Assembly (NCBI GenBank): GCA_947474705.1
Contig: CANJJS010000003.1
Span: forward strand, 59,407 to 123,406
DNA: 64,000 bases
Reading direction: 5' to 3'
From: Acetobacteraceae bacterium
GTDB lineage: Bacteria; Pseudomonadota; Alphaproteobacteria; Acetobacterales; Acetobacteraceae
Shown here piece by piece: positions 35,533-43,849 of this stretch. A model generated the notes under the pieces. The model saw nothing but the letters and a program-made list of their open reading frames with translations. It had not been told where the DNA came from and did no database searches. The first letter of the stretch is position 1; the number at the start of each line of letters is the position of its first letter. The translations under genes and the position numbers were made by a program.

Positions 35533-36408
35533 TCAGAGTTGCCGGAGTTGCGGGTCGAGCTTGACACGGAGCCAGTCTCCCAAAAGATTCGCCGACAGCA
35601 CCAGCAGCGCGATGGCCACGCCGGGCATCACCGTCAGCCACCAATAACCGACCATCAGGCCTTGTTTGCCGTCCGAAAGCATCACGCCCCAGGCCGGTTT
35701 CGGGGGCGGCACGCCAACGCCCAAAAAGGATAGCGAGGCCTCGGCGACGATCACCACGCCCAGCATCAGCGACGCCAGAACAATCGCGGAATTCACGACA
35801 TTCGGCAAGATATGCCGCCGCATGATGGTGAACTTCGACGCGCCCGCGACGATCGCGAGCCGGACGAATTCGCGTTCTTTCAGCGACAGCACCTCGCCCC
35901 GGACAATGCGCGCGTAGCGTGTCCAGTAGACCGCGCCCAGAATGATCACGATGTTCATTTCGCTGGGGCCGACGATCGCCGCGAGGAAGATCGCGAACGT
36001 CAGGGCCGGAAGCGCGAGCCAGGTATCGACGATGCGCATCACCACCTGATCGACCCATCCGCCGAGATATCCGGACAGGATTCCGAGCACGGTTCCGACG
36101 ACCCCGGCGAAAATCACCGCGGTGAAACCGACGACCAGCGAGACACGGGCGCCGAAAATCAGCCGGGACAGCACGTCGCGGCCCAGGTGGTCGGTGCCCA
36201 AAGCGTGTTTGATACTGCCGCCGGCGATCCAGAACGGGGGACGGAAACGTTCCGCCAGGTTGCCGAATTGCGGGTCGTGCGGCGCCAGGAAATCGGCGAA
36301 TATCGCGACCAGTGTGATAAACGCCAGGACCGCGACGGGGAAGATGGGAACATCGCCCAGTCGCGCGGCGACGGAGGGGGTGGGGCGGATGGCGGATGTC
36401 GCGCTCAT
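35533..36408 (-). CDS. Peptide ABC transporter permease, OppC/DppC type
   Basis: A 291-residue inner-membrane permease with an N-terminal helix (IFPVAVLAFITLVAIFADFLAP), a periplasmic segment containing the family motif GTDHLGRDVLSRLIFGARVSL, five further helices and an EAA coupling loop near REFVRLAIVAGASKF. Four bases separate it from the upstream B permease gene. Confidence 0.95.
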   Translation of the reverse strand: MSATSAIRPTPSVAARLGDVPIFPVAVLAFITLVAIFADFLAPHDPQFGNLAERFRPPFWIAGGSIKHALGTDHLGRDVLSRLIFGARVSLVVGFTAVIFAGVVGTVLGILSGYLGGWVDQVVMRIVDTWLALPALTFAIFLAAIVGPSEMNIVIILGAVYWTRYARIVRGEVLSLKEREFVRLAIVAGASKFTIMRRHILPNVVNSAIVLASLMLGVVIVAEASLSFLGVGVPPPKPAWGVMLSDGKQGLMVGYWWLTVMPGVAIALLVLSANLLGDWLRVKLDPQLRQL

Positions 36409-36412
36409 GGCC

Positions 36413-37333
36413 TTATTTCTCCATCCGAATGCGAGGATCGATGGTGGCGTAGACGATATCGACCAGCAAGTTGGTCGCGACGATCATGGCGCCGCCCATG
36501 ATGACGATGCCCTGAACCACGGGAAAGTCGCGAAAACTGACGCCTTCGTACAGCAGCCGTCCGATTCCCGGCCAGGCGAAGACGGTTTCCACCACGACGG
36601 CGACGTTGATCATTTGGATCAGGTTGATACCCGCCAAGGTCAGCACCGGGATCAGCGCGTTCTTGAACGCGTGTTTGGCGATCACCATCGATTCCGGCAG
36701 GCCTTTCAGCCGCGCCAGCTTGACGTATTCCGAGCCCAGAACTTCCAGCATCGACGATCGTGTCATCCGCATATGCGCCGCCGCGAAATACCAGCCCAGC
36801 GCGAAGGCCGGCATCAGAAGATGCGAAATGCCGCCTGTTCCCGACGACGGCAGCCATTGCAGATAGACGGAGAAAAACAAAATCATCAGCAGGCCGACCA
36901 GGAACGACGGCACCGACAATCCCAGCAGCGCGAAAATTTTGCCCGCGTTATCCCAAAACCGCCCGACCCTGACCGATGCCAGAATGCCTGACGGGATTCC
37001 AAGGACCAGCGAAAAGCCCATCGCCGCGATGGCCAGTGTCAGGGAATTCGGCAGCCGCGAGAAATAAAGTTCGAAGACCGGGGTTTGATAATAGAAAGAA
37101 TCGCCCAGATCGCCCCGCAACAGGCTGAAAACGAACACGGCGTATTGTTTCCACAGCGGCAGATCCAGCCCAAGCCTGTGGCGCACCGCCTCGATATCCG
37201 CGGCGCTGGCGCCGGGTTCGGTCAGCAATGTCGTGGGATCGCCTGTCAGGCGTATGAACAGGAAGATCGTCAGCGACAAGAGCACGAGCGACAGCAGGGA
37301 GTACCCGAGCCGCCTCAGGATATATTGTTTCAC
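36413..37333 (-). CDS. Peptide ABC transporter permease, OppB/DppB type
   Basis: A 306-residue permease beginning at GTG 37333 (MKQYILRRLGYSLLSLVLLS) with GGGAGGGG upstream. Seen: the family's N-terminal helix followed by RLTGDPTTLL, GLDLPLWKQYAVF, and an EAA loop YVKLARLKGLPESMVI. The C-terminus ends DPRIRMEK as in DppB/NikB. It follows the binding-protein gene by 284 bp, a gap containing a 13-bp hairpin. Confidence 0.95.
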   Translation of the reverse strand: MKQYILRRLGYSLLSLVLLSLTIFLFIRLTGDPTTLLTEPGASAADIEAVRHRLGLDLPLWKQYAVFVFSLLRGDLGDSFYYQTPVFELYFSRLPNSLTLAIAAMGFSLVLGIPSGILASVRVGRFWDNAGKIFALLGLSVPSFLVGLLMILFFSVYLQWLPSSGTGGISHLLMPAFALGWYFAAAHMRMTRSSMLEVLGSEYVKLARLKGLPESMVIAKHAFKNALIPVLTLAGINLIQMINVAVVVETVFAWPGIGRLLYEGVSFRDFPVVQGIVIMGGAMIVATNLLVDIVYATIDPRIRMEK

Positions 37334-37470
37334 GTCCCCTCCCGCTTCACGCCGCCGCGTCCGGGCGGCACGTTGTCAGCGCTTCTATCGCCGGTTCTTC
37401 GCGCCGTCTCGCGACGTTCGCATACCCAGTGCCGAATGTATAGAAACGCGCCTGGCCTCGTTTTTTCCGC

Positions 37471-37501
37471 CTCCTGGGCCGCGACGCGCGCGGCCCAGGA
37501 G
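37471..37501. other. Hairpin in the 284-bp spacer between binding-protein and permease genes
   Basis: Perfect 13-base arms CTCCTGGGCCGCG (37471-37483) and complement (37489-37501) with a five-base loop. It is not followed by a U-run on the minus strand (an A-rich stretch lies there), so it resembles the RNA-stabilising hairpins that raise binding-protein expression relative to permease genes in ABC operons. I see no gene in 37334-37617. Confidence 0.5.
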
Positions 37502-37617
37502 CGGTTGACGACAGGAAAGCCACCCATGCGGCTCCTCATGGCGGGAGCCTTGCGTTACACTATGGGCTGCCTCCCGATTTTGTAAAGCCTCAACGAAGGC
37601 CTCGGCCGAAAAACACC

Positions 37618-39192
37618 TTAACCGGCCAGCCGGATATCTTCGTACGGCCCGAGATACACGAAGCCTTCGATCGATCCGAAAGTGGACTCCTTCACCCGGG
37701 GACCGGCGACGCTCAGAAAACCCAGTTGCCAAAGCGGCACGAACATCTTCCGGTCGTGGATGATTTGTTGCATCTCGTGCAAAATCGCCATCCGTTTCCC
37801 GTCGTCGATTTCGTGCAATTGTCTCGGGTACAGCGCGTCGATCTCCGGATAACTCCCATAGGCATAAGCCCCATCCTTGATCGCCCAGACCGCGAGCCGG
37901 GTGGAGGCATTGCCGAACGCGGCGCTGCTCCCCTGAATAATGCCTTTCTTATATCGCTTGTCCAAAAATCCCTTGTCGAACGCCGCGCGTTCGAACGGGC
38001 GCAGTTGCGCCTTGATTCCGACGGCGGCGAGGTTGTTCACCGCCGCTTCCGCCAAATTGGCATAGGACGAATCGCACCAATAAACACCGGCGTCGAACCC
38101 GCCGGGATGACCGGCCTCCGCCAGCAACCGGGCCGCGCCCGCGGGATCGAACACCGGCGGCGGGGTCGGCAAATGATATTTCAAATGTTTCGGGATGAAA
38201 TTGCTGGTGATCCGCGACGCGCCCATGTTCAGCGCGTTATTGATCGAGACATAATCCAGCGCCATCGACGCCGCCTGCCGCACCTTCAGCTTCGACCAGG
38301 GCGAGGCCGGGTCCCATTGCTCCGGAAAATACATCCAGTACGTCGCCCCGTCCGGCGCGACCTCCAGTTTCAGGCCCGCGGTCTTTTTCGCTTCCTCCGC
38401 CAGTTCGCCACGGATCGAATAGGCATAGTCCACCTCCCCGCGCTTCAACGCCACCAGCCGCGTCGCCTCGTCGGGAATAACCTTCATGACCATGCGCTTC
38501 ACCGTCGGCGGGCGCCGCCAATAGGTTTCATGCGCCTCCAGCACCAGTTCCACACCCGGATCGAACGAGACGAATTTATACGGCCCCGCCCCGATCGGCG
38601 CTTTTTTATAACCGGCGTCGCCCACCTTCTCGATATACTTGCGCGGCACGATCCAGTTGGCGCCGGTCGACAGCGCGTAAAACGTCATGAAATCGGGCCA
38701 GGGCTCCTTCAACCGGAACACCGTCCGCCGCTCGTCCGGGGTTTCCACCGACGCGACCGCGTCGCGCAGCAATTTTTGCGAAACGCCGCGATAACGCTCG
38801 AAGGTGAATTTCACGTCGTCAGAGGTCACGGGGTCGCCATTGTGAAAGGTCAGTCCCTTCCGCAGAACGAACTCGTAACTCAGCCCATCCGGCGACATCG
38901 TATACGATTCCGCCAGACTCGGCGCCGGATTGCCCTCCCGCATCGGCTTCACCAACGCGTCGTGCAGGGCATAAACCAACATATACGTGGTGATCAGCGC
39001 CGGCATCTCGCTCGGGTCCAGCCATGCCGGGGGCAGCGACACATGCACCGCGACCGTCATCGTCCCGGACGCCGCCGCCTTCGCGGAGCCCGCCCCACCC
39101 GCCAAAATACCCGACGCCAACAGCGCGAGGCTGGTCCGCCGCCCGATCGCCTCCCGGCCCGGCATTCCAAAGTCCCCGGATATTGTTGTCAT
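37618..39192 (-). CDS. Extracellular solute-binding protein family 5, first gene of peptide-type ABC operon
   Basis: A 524-residue periplasmic binding protein. ATG 39192 has GGGAGG five bases upstream; the N-terminus (MTTISGDFGMPGREAIGRRTSLALLASGILAGG is read in parts) holds twin arginines before a hydrophobic stretch, a signal peptide of Tat-like form. Family markers: LRKGLTFHNGDPVTSDDVKFTFERY, IGAGPYKFVSF, WYMYFPEQ-like central region and VRQAASMALDY. With the following B, C, D and F genes it makes a complete importer. The substrate may be a peptide or another organic molecule, given the surrounding acyl-CoA genes. Confidence 0.93.
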   Translation of the reverse strand: MTTISGDFGMPGREAIGRRTSLALLASGILAGGAGSAKAAASGTMTVAVHVSLPPAWLDPSEMPALITTYMLVYALHDALVKPMREGNPAPSLAESYTMSPDGLSYEFVLRKGLTFHNGDPVTSDDVKFTFERYRGVSQKLLRDAVASVETPDERRTVFRLKEPWPDFMTFYALSTGANWIVPRKYIEKVGDAGYKKAPIGAGPYKFVSFDPGVELVLEAHETYWRRPPTVKRMVMKVIPDEATRLVALKRGEVDYAYSIRGELAEEAKKTAGLKLEVAPDGATYWMYFPEQWDPASPWSKLKVRQAASMALDYVSINNALNMGASRITSNFIPKHLKYHLPTPPPVFDPAGAARLLAEAGHPGGFDAGVYWCDSSYANLAEAAVNNLAAVGIKAQLRPFERAAFDKGFLDKRYKKGIIQGSSAAFGNASTRLAVWAIKDGAYAYGSYPEIDALYPRQLHEIDDGKRMAILHEMQQIIHDRKMFVPLWQLGFLSVAGPRVKESTFGSIEGFVYLGPYEDIRLAG

Positions 39193-39304
39193 ACCGACCT
39201 CCCTGTCATCCCAACCGAAAAGCTCACGCGCGGACACTCTGGTCCCCGCCGCCGCGCCATGTATACCGTCGCCCGCGAAAACCACCGCGGATACGAGAGC
39301 GCGC

Positions 39305-40087
39305 ATGAAACCTTACCACACCGATATCGCCTGGAGTTCCGCCGACTCGATCACCGTCTTCGGCCGCAGCCTGCCCGACGACATTCTCGGCAAGGTCAGC
39401 TTCGGCGACATGGCCTTCCTGGAACTGACGCGGCGCCTGCCGGATGCCAACGAATCCCGCATGTTCAACGCCATGCTGGTCACATTGGTTGAGCACGGGC
39501 TGACGCCCAGCACCATGGTCGCGCGCCTGACCTATCTCGGCGCGCCGGAAGCCATGCAGGCCGCCGTCGCCGCGGGGCTCAGCGGTCTCGGCACCGTTTT
39601 CGTCGGCAGCGTCGAAGGCAGCGCGAAGTTTTTGAAAGAGGCGCTGCCCGATCCCAAAGCCCCGCACGATCCGGATGCGCTGGCGCGAGAGATCGTCGAG
39701 CGATTCGCCGCCAGCAAAACGATCGTGCCGGGGATCGGTCACCCCTTCCATAAGCCGATCGACCCCCGCACGCCCCGCCTGATCCAGATCGCGAAGGAAA
39801 CCGGTTTCGATGGTCCTTATGTCGCGCTGATCCAAAAAGTGGCGGCCACCGCCGGCGCGACCCGGAACCGCGACCTCCCCTGCAACGCGACCGGCATTCT
39901 CGGCGCGCTCGCCTGCGAATTCGGCTTCGACTGGAAAATCTGCCGCGGTCTGGGCGTCATGGCCCGCGCGGTGGGGATCGTCGGGCATATCCTGGAAGAA
40001 AGCCGCAACCCCATCGCCGCCGATTTGTGGTTACGGACCGAGAAAGAAGCGACGGACCATTTCCGGGAACCGCCCAAGAACGGCTGA
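39305..40087 (+). CDS. Citrate synthase-fold protein, citryl-CoA lyase-like
   Basis: A 260-residue protein, about the length of the small citryl-CoA lyase family and much shorter than citrate synthase (~430). Seen: VEHGLTPST with H64, the central GIGHPFHKPIDPRTPRL with H146, H149 and R155, and NATGILGALACEFGFDW in place of the citrate synthase aspartate helix. Such proteins cleave or form citryl-CoA or related 3-hydroxy-dicarboxyl-CoA esters. The ATG at 39305 is preceded by GAGAG. It diverges from the binding-protein gene across 112 bp. Confidence 0.82.
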   Translation: MKPYHTDIAWSSADSITVFGRSLPDDILGKVSFGDMAFLELTRRLPDANESRMFNAMLVTLVEHGLTPSTMVARLTYLGAPEAMQAAVAAGLSGLGTVFVGSVEGSAKFLKEALPDPKAPHDPDALAREIVERFAASKTIVPGIGHPFHKPIDPRTPRLIQIAKETGFDGPYVALIQKVAATAGATRNRDLPCNATGILGALACEFGFDWKICRGLGVMARAVGIVGHILEESRNPIAADLWLRTEKEATDHFREPPKNG

Positions 40088-40158
40088 CCCGCGCGACAGG
40101 CGGCGGCGCGCAGCCCGGCATCGCAAGGAGAAATCCGGAAACAGCGCGGCCGCCCGTC

Positions 40159-40191
40159 GGCGACCATGACGACCTGGCGACCATGACGACG
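40159..40191. repeat. Short tandem duplication, 15-mer with 18-bp period
   Basis: GGCGACCATGACGAC occurs at 40159-40173 and again at 40177-40191, in the 134-bp spacer between two convergent genes. Probably replication slippage; no function seen. Confidence 0.7.
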
Positions 40192-40221
40192 GAGCAATGC
40201 GAGCACGGCGACGATCGTTGC

Positions 40222-41613
40222 TTACGCCAGTTGGGATGACCCCACCACCGCGCCCACCAAACGCCGCGCCATCTCCGGTGCGTCCTCCTCTGGCATATTG
40301 CAGAACCCCAGCAGCAGCCCATTCCCGGGGCGGTGCCCGATCGACAGGCTCGACAGCGCCGTCGGTGCCAGCCCCGCCGCCTGGGCGCGGCGGACTGCTT
40401 CGCCGTCTTCCATGCCGTCGGGCAAGCGGGCCAGCAGATGCATTCCGCCTGGCGGCGCCTCGATGGGAAAATGGTCCGACAGGGCCGCGGTCAGGGCGGC
40501 GCGGCGGCGGGCGTAAAGGCCTCGCATCCGTTTGACGTGGCGGGCGAAGTGGCCGCCCGCCATGAAGGCGGCGGCGATGTTTTGTTCCAGGGTGGATGGG
40601 CCGCGGGTGGTCAGGCGGGCGGCGCGGGTGGCGGCCGCGATCAGGGCTTCCGGCACGACCAGGTAGCCCAGGCGGAGGCCGGGGAAGAGGGTTTTGCTGA
40701 AGCTGCCGGCGAAGATGACTCGATCCGCGCGGTCGATCGCTTTCAGCGACGGCGGGACGGGGCCGGCGTAGCGGAATTCCGCGTCGTAATCGTCTTCCAG
40801 CACCCAGGCTTTTGCTTCTTGCGCCCAGGCCAGGAGCGCCAGGCGGCGGGGGAGCGACAGGGAGACGCCGAGGGGCGACTGGTGTGTCGGTGTCACGACG
40901 GCGAGTTTCGCTTTTGGCGCGGCGGCGATGCCGGCGGGGACGCGCAGGCCCTCGGCGTCGACGGGGATGGGGACCAGGCTGGCGCCGCCGACTTCCAGGG
41001 CCTGGAAGGCCTGCGGGTGGCCCGGGTCCTCGACCCAGACGGCGTCGCCGGGGCGGAGCAGGATTTGGCGGACCAGTGTCAGCCCGCCCTGGTAGCCGGG
41101 CACGACGATGACCTGATGCGGTCCGGCGACGACGCCGCGGGCGAGGCCGAGATAGGCGACGATTTCCTCGCGCAAGCCCAGTGCGCCGGCGGGATCGGGG
41201 TAGGCGAGGTCGTGTTCGCCGATGGCGCGGGCGGCTTTGGCGGACAAGGCCGCCCAGAGCTTGCGGGGGAAGGCGTCGAGCGCGGGGAGGCCGCGTTGGA
41301 AGGGCAAGGGTGGCGGGGGCGGTTCGACGCGTGTGCGTGCCAGGTCGAGCGTGGGTTGCGCCGGTGCGACGCCGAGAACCTGTGCGGACACGACGGTTCC
41401 GGCGGCGCCGCGCGGTTCGATCGCGCCTTCCCCGGCCAGCAGGTCGTAGGCGGCGTCGATGGTGCCTCGGGCGACGCCGAGCTGGGCGGACAGTGTGCGG
41501 GCGGAGGGCAGGCGCGTGCCTGCCCCGATCGCGCCGGCGGCGATGGCGGCGCGGAGGCGTGTGGCGATCTGCAGGAATAAAGGCCCAGGCTCGCCTGGGT
41601 CCAGGGTTATCAT
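40222..41613 (-). CDS. MocR/PdxR-type regulator (GntR HTH fused to aminotransferase-like domain)
   Basis: A 463-residue transcription factor: residues ~10-75 are a GntR winged helix (PLFLQIATRLRAAIAAGAI, TRLPSARTLSAQLGVARGTI), followed by a Pro-rich linker and a type I aminotransferase-like effector domain. The PLP lysine is K307 in FAGSFSKTLFPGLRLGY, with LEDDYDAEFRY upstream as in PdxR. MocR proteins sense PLP, GABA or amino acids. No pdxS/T, gabT or other obvious target is beside it, so its regulon is unknown. Confidence 0.93.
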   Translation of the reverse strand: MITLDPGEPGPLFLQIATRLRAAIAAGAIGAGTRLPSARTLSAQLGVARGTIDAAYDLLAGEGAIEPRGAAGTVVSAQVLGVAPAQPTLDLARTRVEPPPPPLPFQRGLPALDAFPRKLWAALSAKAARAIGEHDLAYPDPAGALGLREEIVAYLGLARGVVAGPHQVIVVPGYQGGLTLVRQILLRPGDAVWVEDPGHPQAFQALEVGGASLVPIPVDAEGLRVPAGIAAAPKAKLAVVTPTHQSPLGVSLSLPRRLALLAWAQEAKAWVLEDDYDAEFRYAGPVPPSLKAIDRADRVIFAGSFSKTLFPGLRLGYLVVPEALIAAATRAARLTTRGPSTLEQNIAAAFMAGGHFARHVKRMRGLYARRRAALTAALSDHFPIEAPPGGMHLLARLPDGMEDGEAVRRAQAAGLAPTALSSLSIGHRPGNGLLLGFCNMPEEDAPEMARRLVGAVVGSSQLA

Positions 41614-41749
41614 GGACCAGTCAACCGTGTGGTTTCAGGGGGCGTCTGATAGGCCATTCCCGTCCCTGGATAAAGCCGGGACGCGGGGACCCGGCGGTTT
41701 TTCGCGGGGCGATCCCCGGAGCGCCACCGTGTTCGCCCCCGGACCCGCG

Positions 41750-41976
41750 CCCTACGGTGGCCGTGCATCCGCGGAATGAATATCCGCCGTCTGGCACGCA
41801 CTCTCCTCGTCATGGCCCGGCCTGGTCGGGCTACCGGGAGTGCCAGAAAGGCGGGGGTGTGCCGCTCCCGGTCCCCCGATCGAGTCGGGGGATGACGAGG
41901 ACGAGTCGGGGGATGACGAGGAGATGGCGTGCCTGACTTCGAATTTTCATTCCGCGGATGTACGGCCACCGTAGGG
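41750..41976. repeat. Long imperfect palindrome, MITE-like
   Basis: Outer arms 41750-41783 and 41943-41976 (34 bases each, a few mismatches; the core reads CATCCGCGGAATGA) and inner arms 41791-41813 and 41913-41936 (core CTCCTCGTCAT) fold the whole 227 bp on itself. It lies in the 534-bp gene-free stretch 41614-42147, which otherwise holds short GC hairpins and no reading frame I would call a gene. It has the form of a small non-autonomous element or dispersed intergenic palindrome; no target-site duplication was evident by eye. Confidence 0.6.
41881..41922. repeat. Two perfect 21-bp tandem copies inside the palindrome
   Basis: Positions 41881-41901 and 41902-41922 are the same 21 bases (CGAGTCGGGGGATGACGAGG plus A). 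The unit resembles the CGAG.CGGG..ATGACG intergenic repeat common in alphaproteobacteria, related to the hairpin at 54066-54084. Confidence 0.75.
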
Positions 41977-42147
41977 CCCGCGCCCCGGGGCGCGCCGGTT
42001 CGCCCGGCGGCCGGTGGGCTTTGGATCGTGGCCGCGGCCTTTCGAACCCACGCGGCGGCATGGTCCGGTTCTTCGCGCGATTTCTGGCTCTGGTGACGGG
42101 ACCCGGCGGGCGTTCCAATCGGGGGGAGACAGCCAAGGAGAGAACCC

Positions 42148-42267
42148 ATGACCGGCGGGATCGCGTTTTCCGAAGCGGCGCCCGAGATTTTTCGCGCGAT
42201 ACGCGGCCTCGACGCGCTGGTTCAGGGTAGCGGGTTGGGCAAGACGCTGGTGGAGCGGGCGGCGTGA
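42148..42267 (+). pseudogene. Stub of an AhpD-like (carboxymuconolactone decarboxylase family) gene
   Basis: A 39-codon reading frame with an excellent ribosome site (AAGGAGAG, 42135-42142). Its product FSEAAPEIFRAIRGLDALVQ then GSGLGKTLVERAA is the N-terminal helix pair that precedes LVKLRASQINGCAFC in AhpD-like peroxidase/decarboxylase proteins (usually ~145-160 residues), but translation stops exactly there, before the CxxC active site. It ends in a GTGA overlap with the following GNAT gene. I read it as the remnant of an internal deletion that left the translation start and coupled stop. Possible alternative: a functional leader peptide. Confidence 0.6.
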
Positions 42268-42626
42268 CCGTTGAGTTTCGGCACGCGGAGACGGCGGCGG
42301 ACATCGCGGCGTGTTTTCCGGCGATGCGCCAGTTGCGGCCGCATTTGACCGATGCGGAAGCGTTTTCCGCGCGCGTCGGGCGTCAGGCGGCGTCCGGTTA
42401 CCGGATTTTGGCGGCCTGGCGGGACGGGGAAGTGGTGGGGCTCGCCGGTTACCGTCCGCAAGAGAACCTCATTCGCGGGCCGTTTTGTTACGTGGACGAC
42501 CTTGTGGTGCTCGACACGGATCTGGGCAATGTGTTGGGGCAGCGCTTTTATTTCCGGTTTGGCATGTTGCCGGTGGCTTTGCGGTTCGCCATGCGGCCGA
42601 TCCCGGCGTCCGTGGCGGACGTGTGA
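42264..42626 (+). pseudogene. GNAT acetyltransferase with internal in-frame deletion
   Basis: A 120-residue frame, GTG start overlapping the AhpD-like stub stop. The N-terminal half (FRHAETAADIAACFPAMRQL, GYRPQENLIRGPFCYVDDLV) and the C-terminal end (LDTDLGNVLGQRFYFRFGM) match ordinary ~150-residue GNAT proteins, but they join directly near residue 82. The missing ~30 residues should hold the R/Q-x-x-G-x-G acetyl-CoA loop and the following helix. Without them acetyl-CoA binding is very unlikely. Either a recently decayed gene or, less likely, a repurposed protein. Confidence 0.65.
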
Positions 42627-42636
42627 AAGGTTTCTC

Positions 42637-43269
42637 ATGACAATGCTTCTTCATCTTCAGTGCAGTCCGCGCGGCGCGGCGGCGTTCAGCAGCCAGTTGG
42701 CGCGGGAGGTAGTGGCGCGATGGAGGGGGCGGCATCCGGGGGCGGAGGTGCGGTTTCGGGATCTGGCGGCGGCTCCGCCCAGATTTGTCGATGCCGCGTT
42801 CAGCGCGGCGATCCTGCGGCCGCCGGGCGAGAGTTCTGGCGACGTGCCTGGCGGGCTCGCGGAGTCGGAAAATTTGATTCGGGAACTGGAAGCCGCCGAC
42901 GCGGTGGTGCTCGCGACGGCGATGCACAATTACGGCGTGCCGGCGGTGTTGAAGGCGTGGGTCGACCAGATTGTTCGGATTCATCGCAGTTTCGCCAGCA
43001 CGCCGGGCGGCAAGGTGGGGAAGCTCGCGGATCGGCCGGTCTGGCTGGTGGTGGCGTCCGGCGGGTGGTTCACGGGACCCACACCCACGGGCGCGCCGCC
43101 GCAACCGGATTTTCTGGTGCCGTATATGCGGGCGGTTTTGAACACAATCGGGATTTTCGACGTTCATGTGCTGACGTTGGAGGGCGCGACACGGGGGGCG
43201 GATGTGCTGGCGGCGGGCCTCGCGAAGGCGCGGGCGGAGATCGACCGGGTGCTTCCGCCCTTGGGGTGA
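42637..43269 (+). CDS. FMN-dependent NADH-azoreductase / flavodoxin-fold NAD(P)H oxidoreductase
   Basis: A 210-residue flavodoxin-like protein of the AzoR/quinone reductase family. Seen: the FMN phosphate loop LQCSPRGAAAFSSQLAREV at the N-terminus, the family motif AMHNYGVPAVLKAWVDQIVR (NYG and KAWVD line the flavin) and VVASGGWFTGPTPTG near the second flavin loop. Two ATGs (42637, 42643) are possible. It lies 10 bp after the deleted GNAT gene, so these three probably formed one operon. Confidence 0.88.
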   Translation: MTMLLHLQCSPRGAAAFSSQLAREVVARWRGRHPGAEVRFRDLAAAPPRFVDAAFSAAILRPPGESSGDVPGGLAESENLIRELEAADAVVLATAMHNYGVPAVLKAWVDQIVRIHRSFASTPGGKVGKLADRPVWLVVASGGWFTGPTPTGAPPQPDFLVPYMRAVLNTIGIFDVHVLTLEGATRGADVLAAGLAKARAEIDRVLPPLG

Positions 43270-43313
43270 GGCGCCGTGGGGTGTAGTCTCCGGCGGGTCT
43301 GGAGGATGCGCGT

Positions 43314-43730
43314 GTGCGGTGGTTTGTGCTTCGGCTGGTTGTCGTCGTGTGGTCGATCGCCGGTTCGCCGGCCGCTTGGGCCGCGGTGCCGGCGTGCGCG
43401 CCGGACCTGGTCGGGCCCTGGAGCGGGAAGGTCTGGGATGCCGGGGTACTGAAGGCGCTGCGGACACGGTTTTCGGTCGTCTCGGGCGTGCTGACCGGCA
43501 CCTATCGTGTCGAGGACGGGCCGGATGTTTACGACGGGACCTTGACCGATTTCGTCGCCTCCGGGGCCTGCGCGGGCACGTTCCGTTGGCGCGACCGGCA
43601 TGGAGAGGGCGTCGTCTGGGTCGATTTCCGGCCGGACCAGGACCGGTTCGATGGCGAATGGGGCGATACGGCGCCGATGACCGGCTATATTTTTAACGGG
43701 CGGCGGTTTCGTCCGGTTCCCATCAGTTAA
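43314..43730 (+). CDS. Small secreted protein of unknown function
   Basis: A 138-residue protein starting at GTG 43314 (GGAGG eight bases upstream). Residues 1-23 (MRWFVLRLVVVVWSIAGSPA) are a Sec signal peptide with a likely AWA cleavage site. The mature part is rich in beta-strand patterns (GPWSGKVWDAG, TGTYRVEDGPDVYDGTLTDF, GTFRWRDRHGEGVVWVDFRP) and contains two cysteines that could pair; it resembles small lipocalin-like periplasmic domains but I cannot name a family. Confidence 0.75.
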   Translation: MRWFVLRLVVVVWSIAGSPAAWAAVPACAPDLVGPWSGKVWDAGVLKALRTRFSVVSGVLTGTYRVEDGPDVYDGTLTDFVASGACAGTFRWRDRHGEGVVWVDFRPDQDRFDGEWGDTAPMTGYIFNGRRFRPVPIS

Positions 43731-43849
43731 ACGTGGTTTCGCGCGGTTGCCTCGGGCGCCGTATCGGGCGATTGAGTGGAAGACGCCCGCCGTGCGAAGT
43801 TCCGCGCCCGGCTGTCGGCCGGCCGAACCAGAACACGAGGAAACACGCC

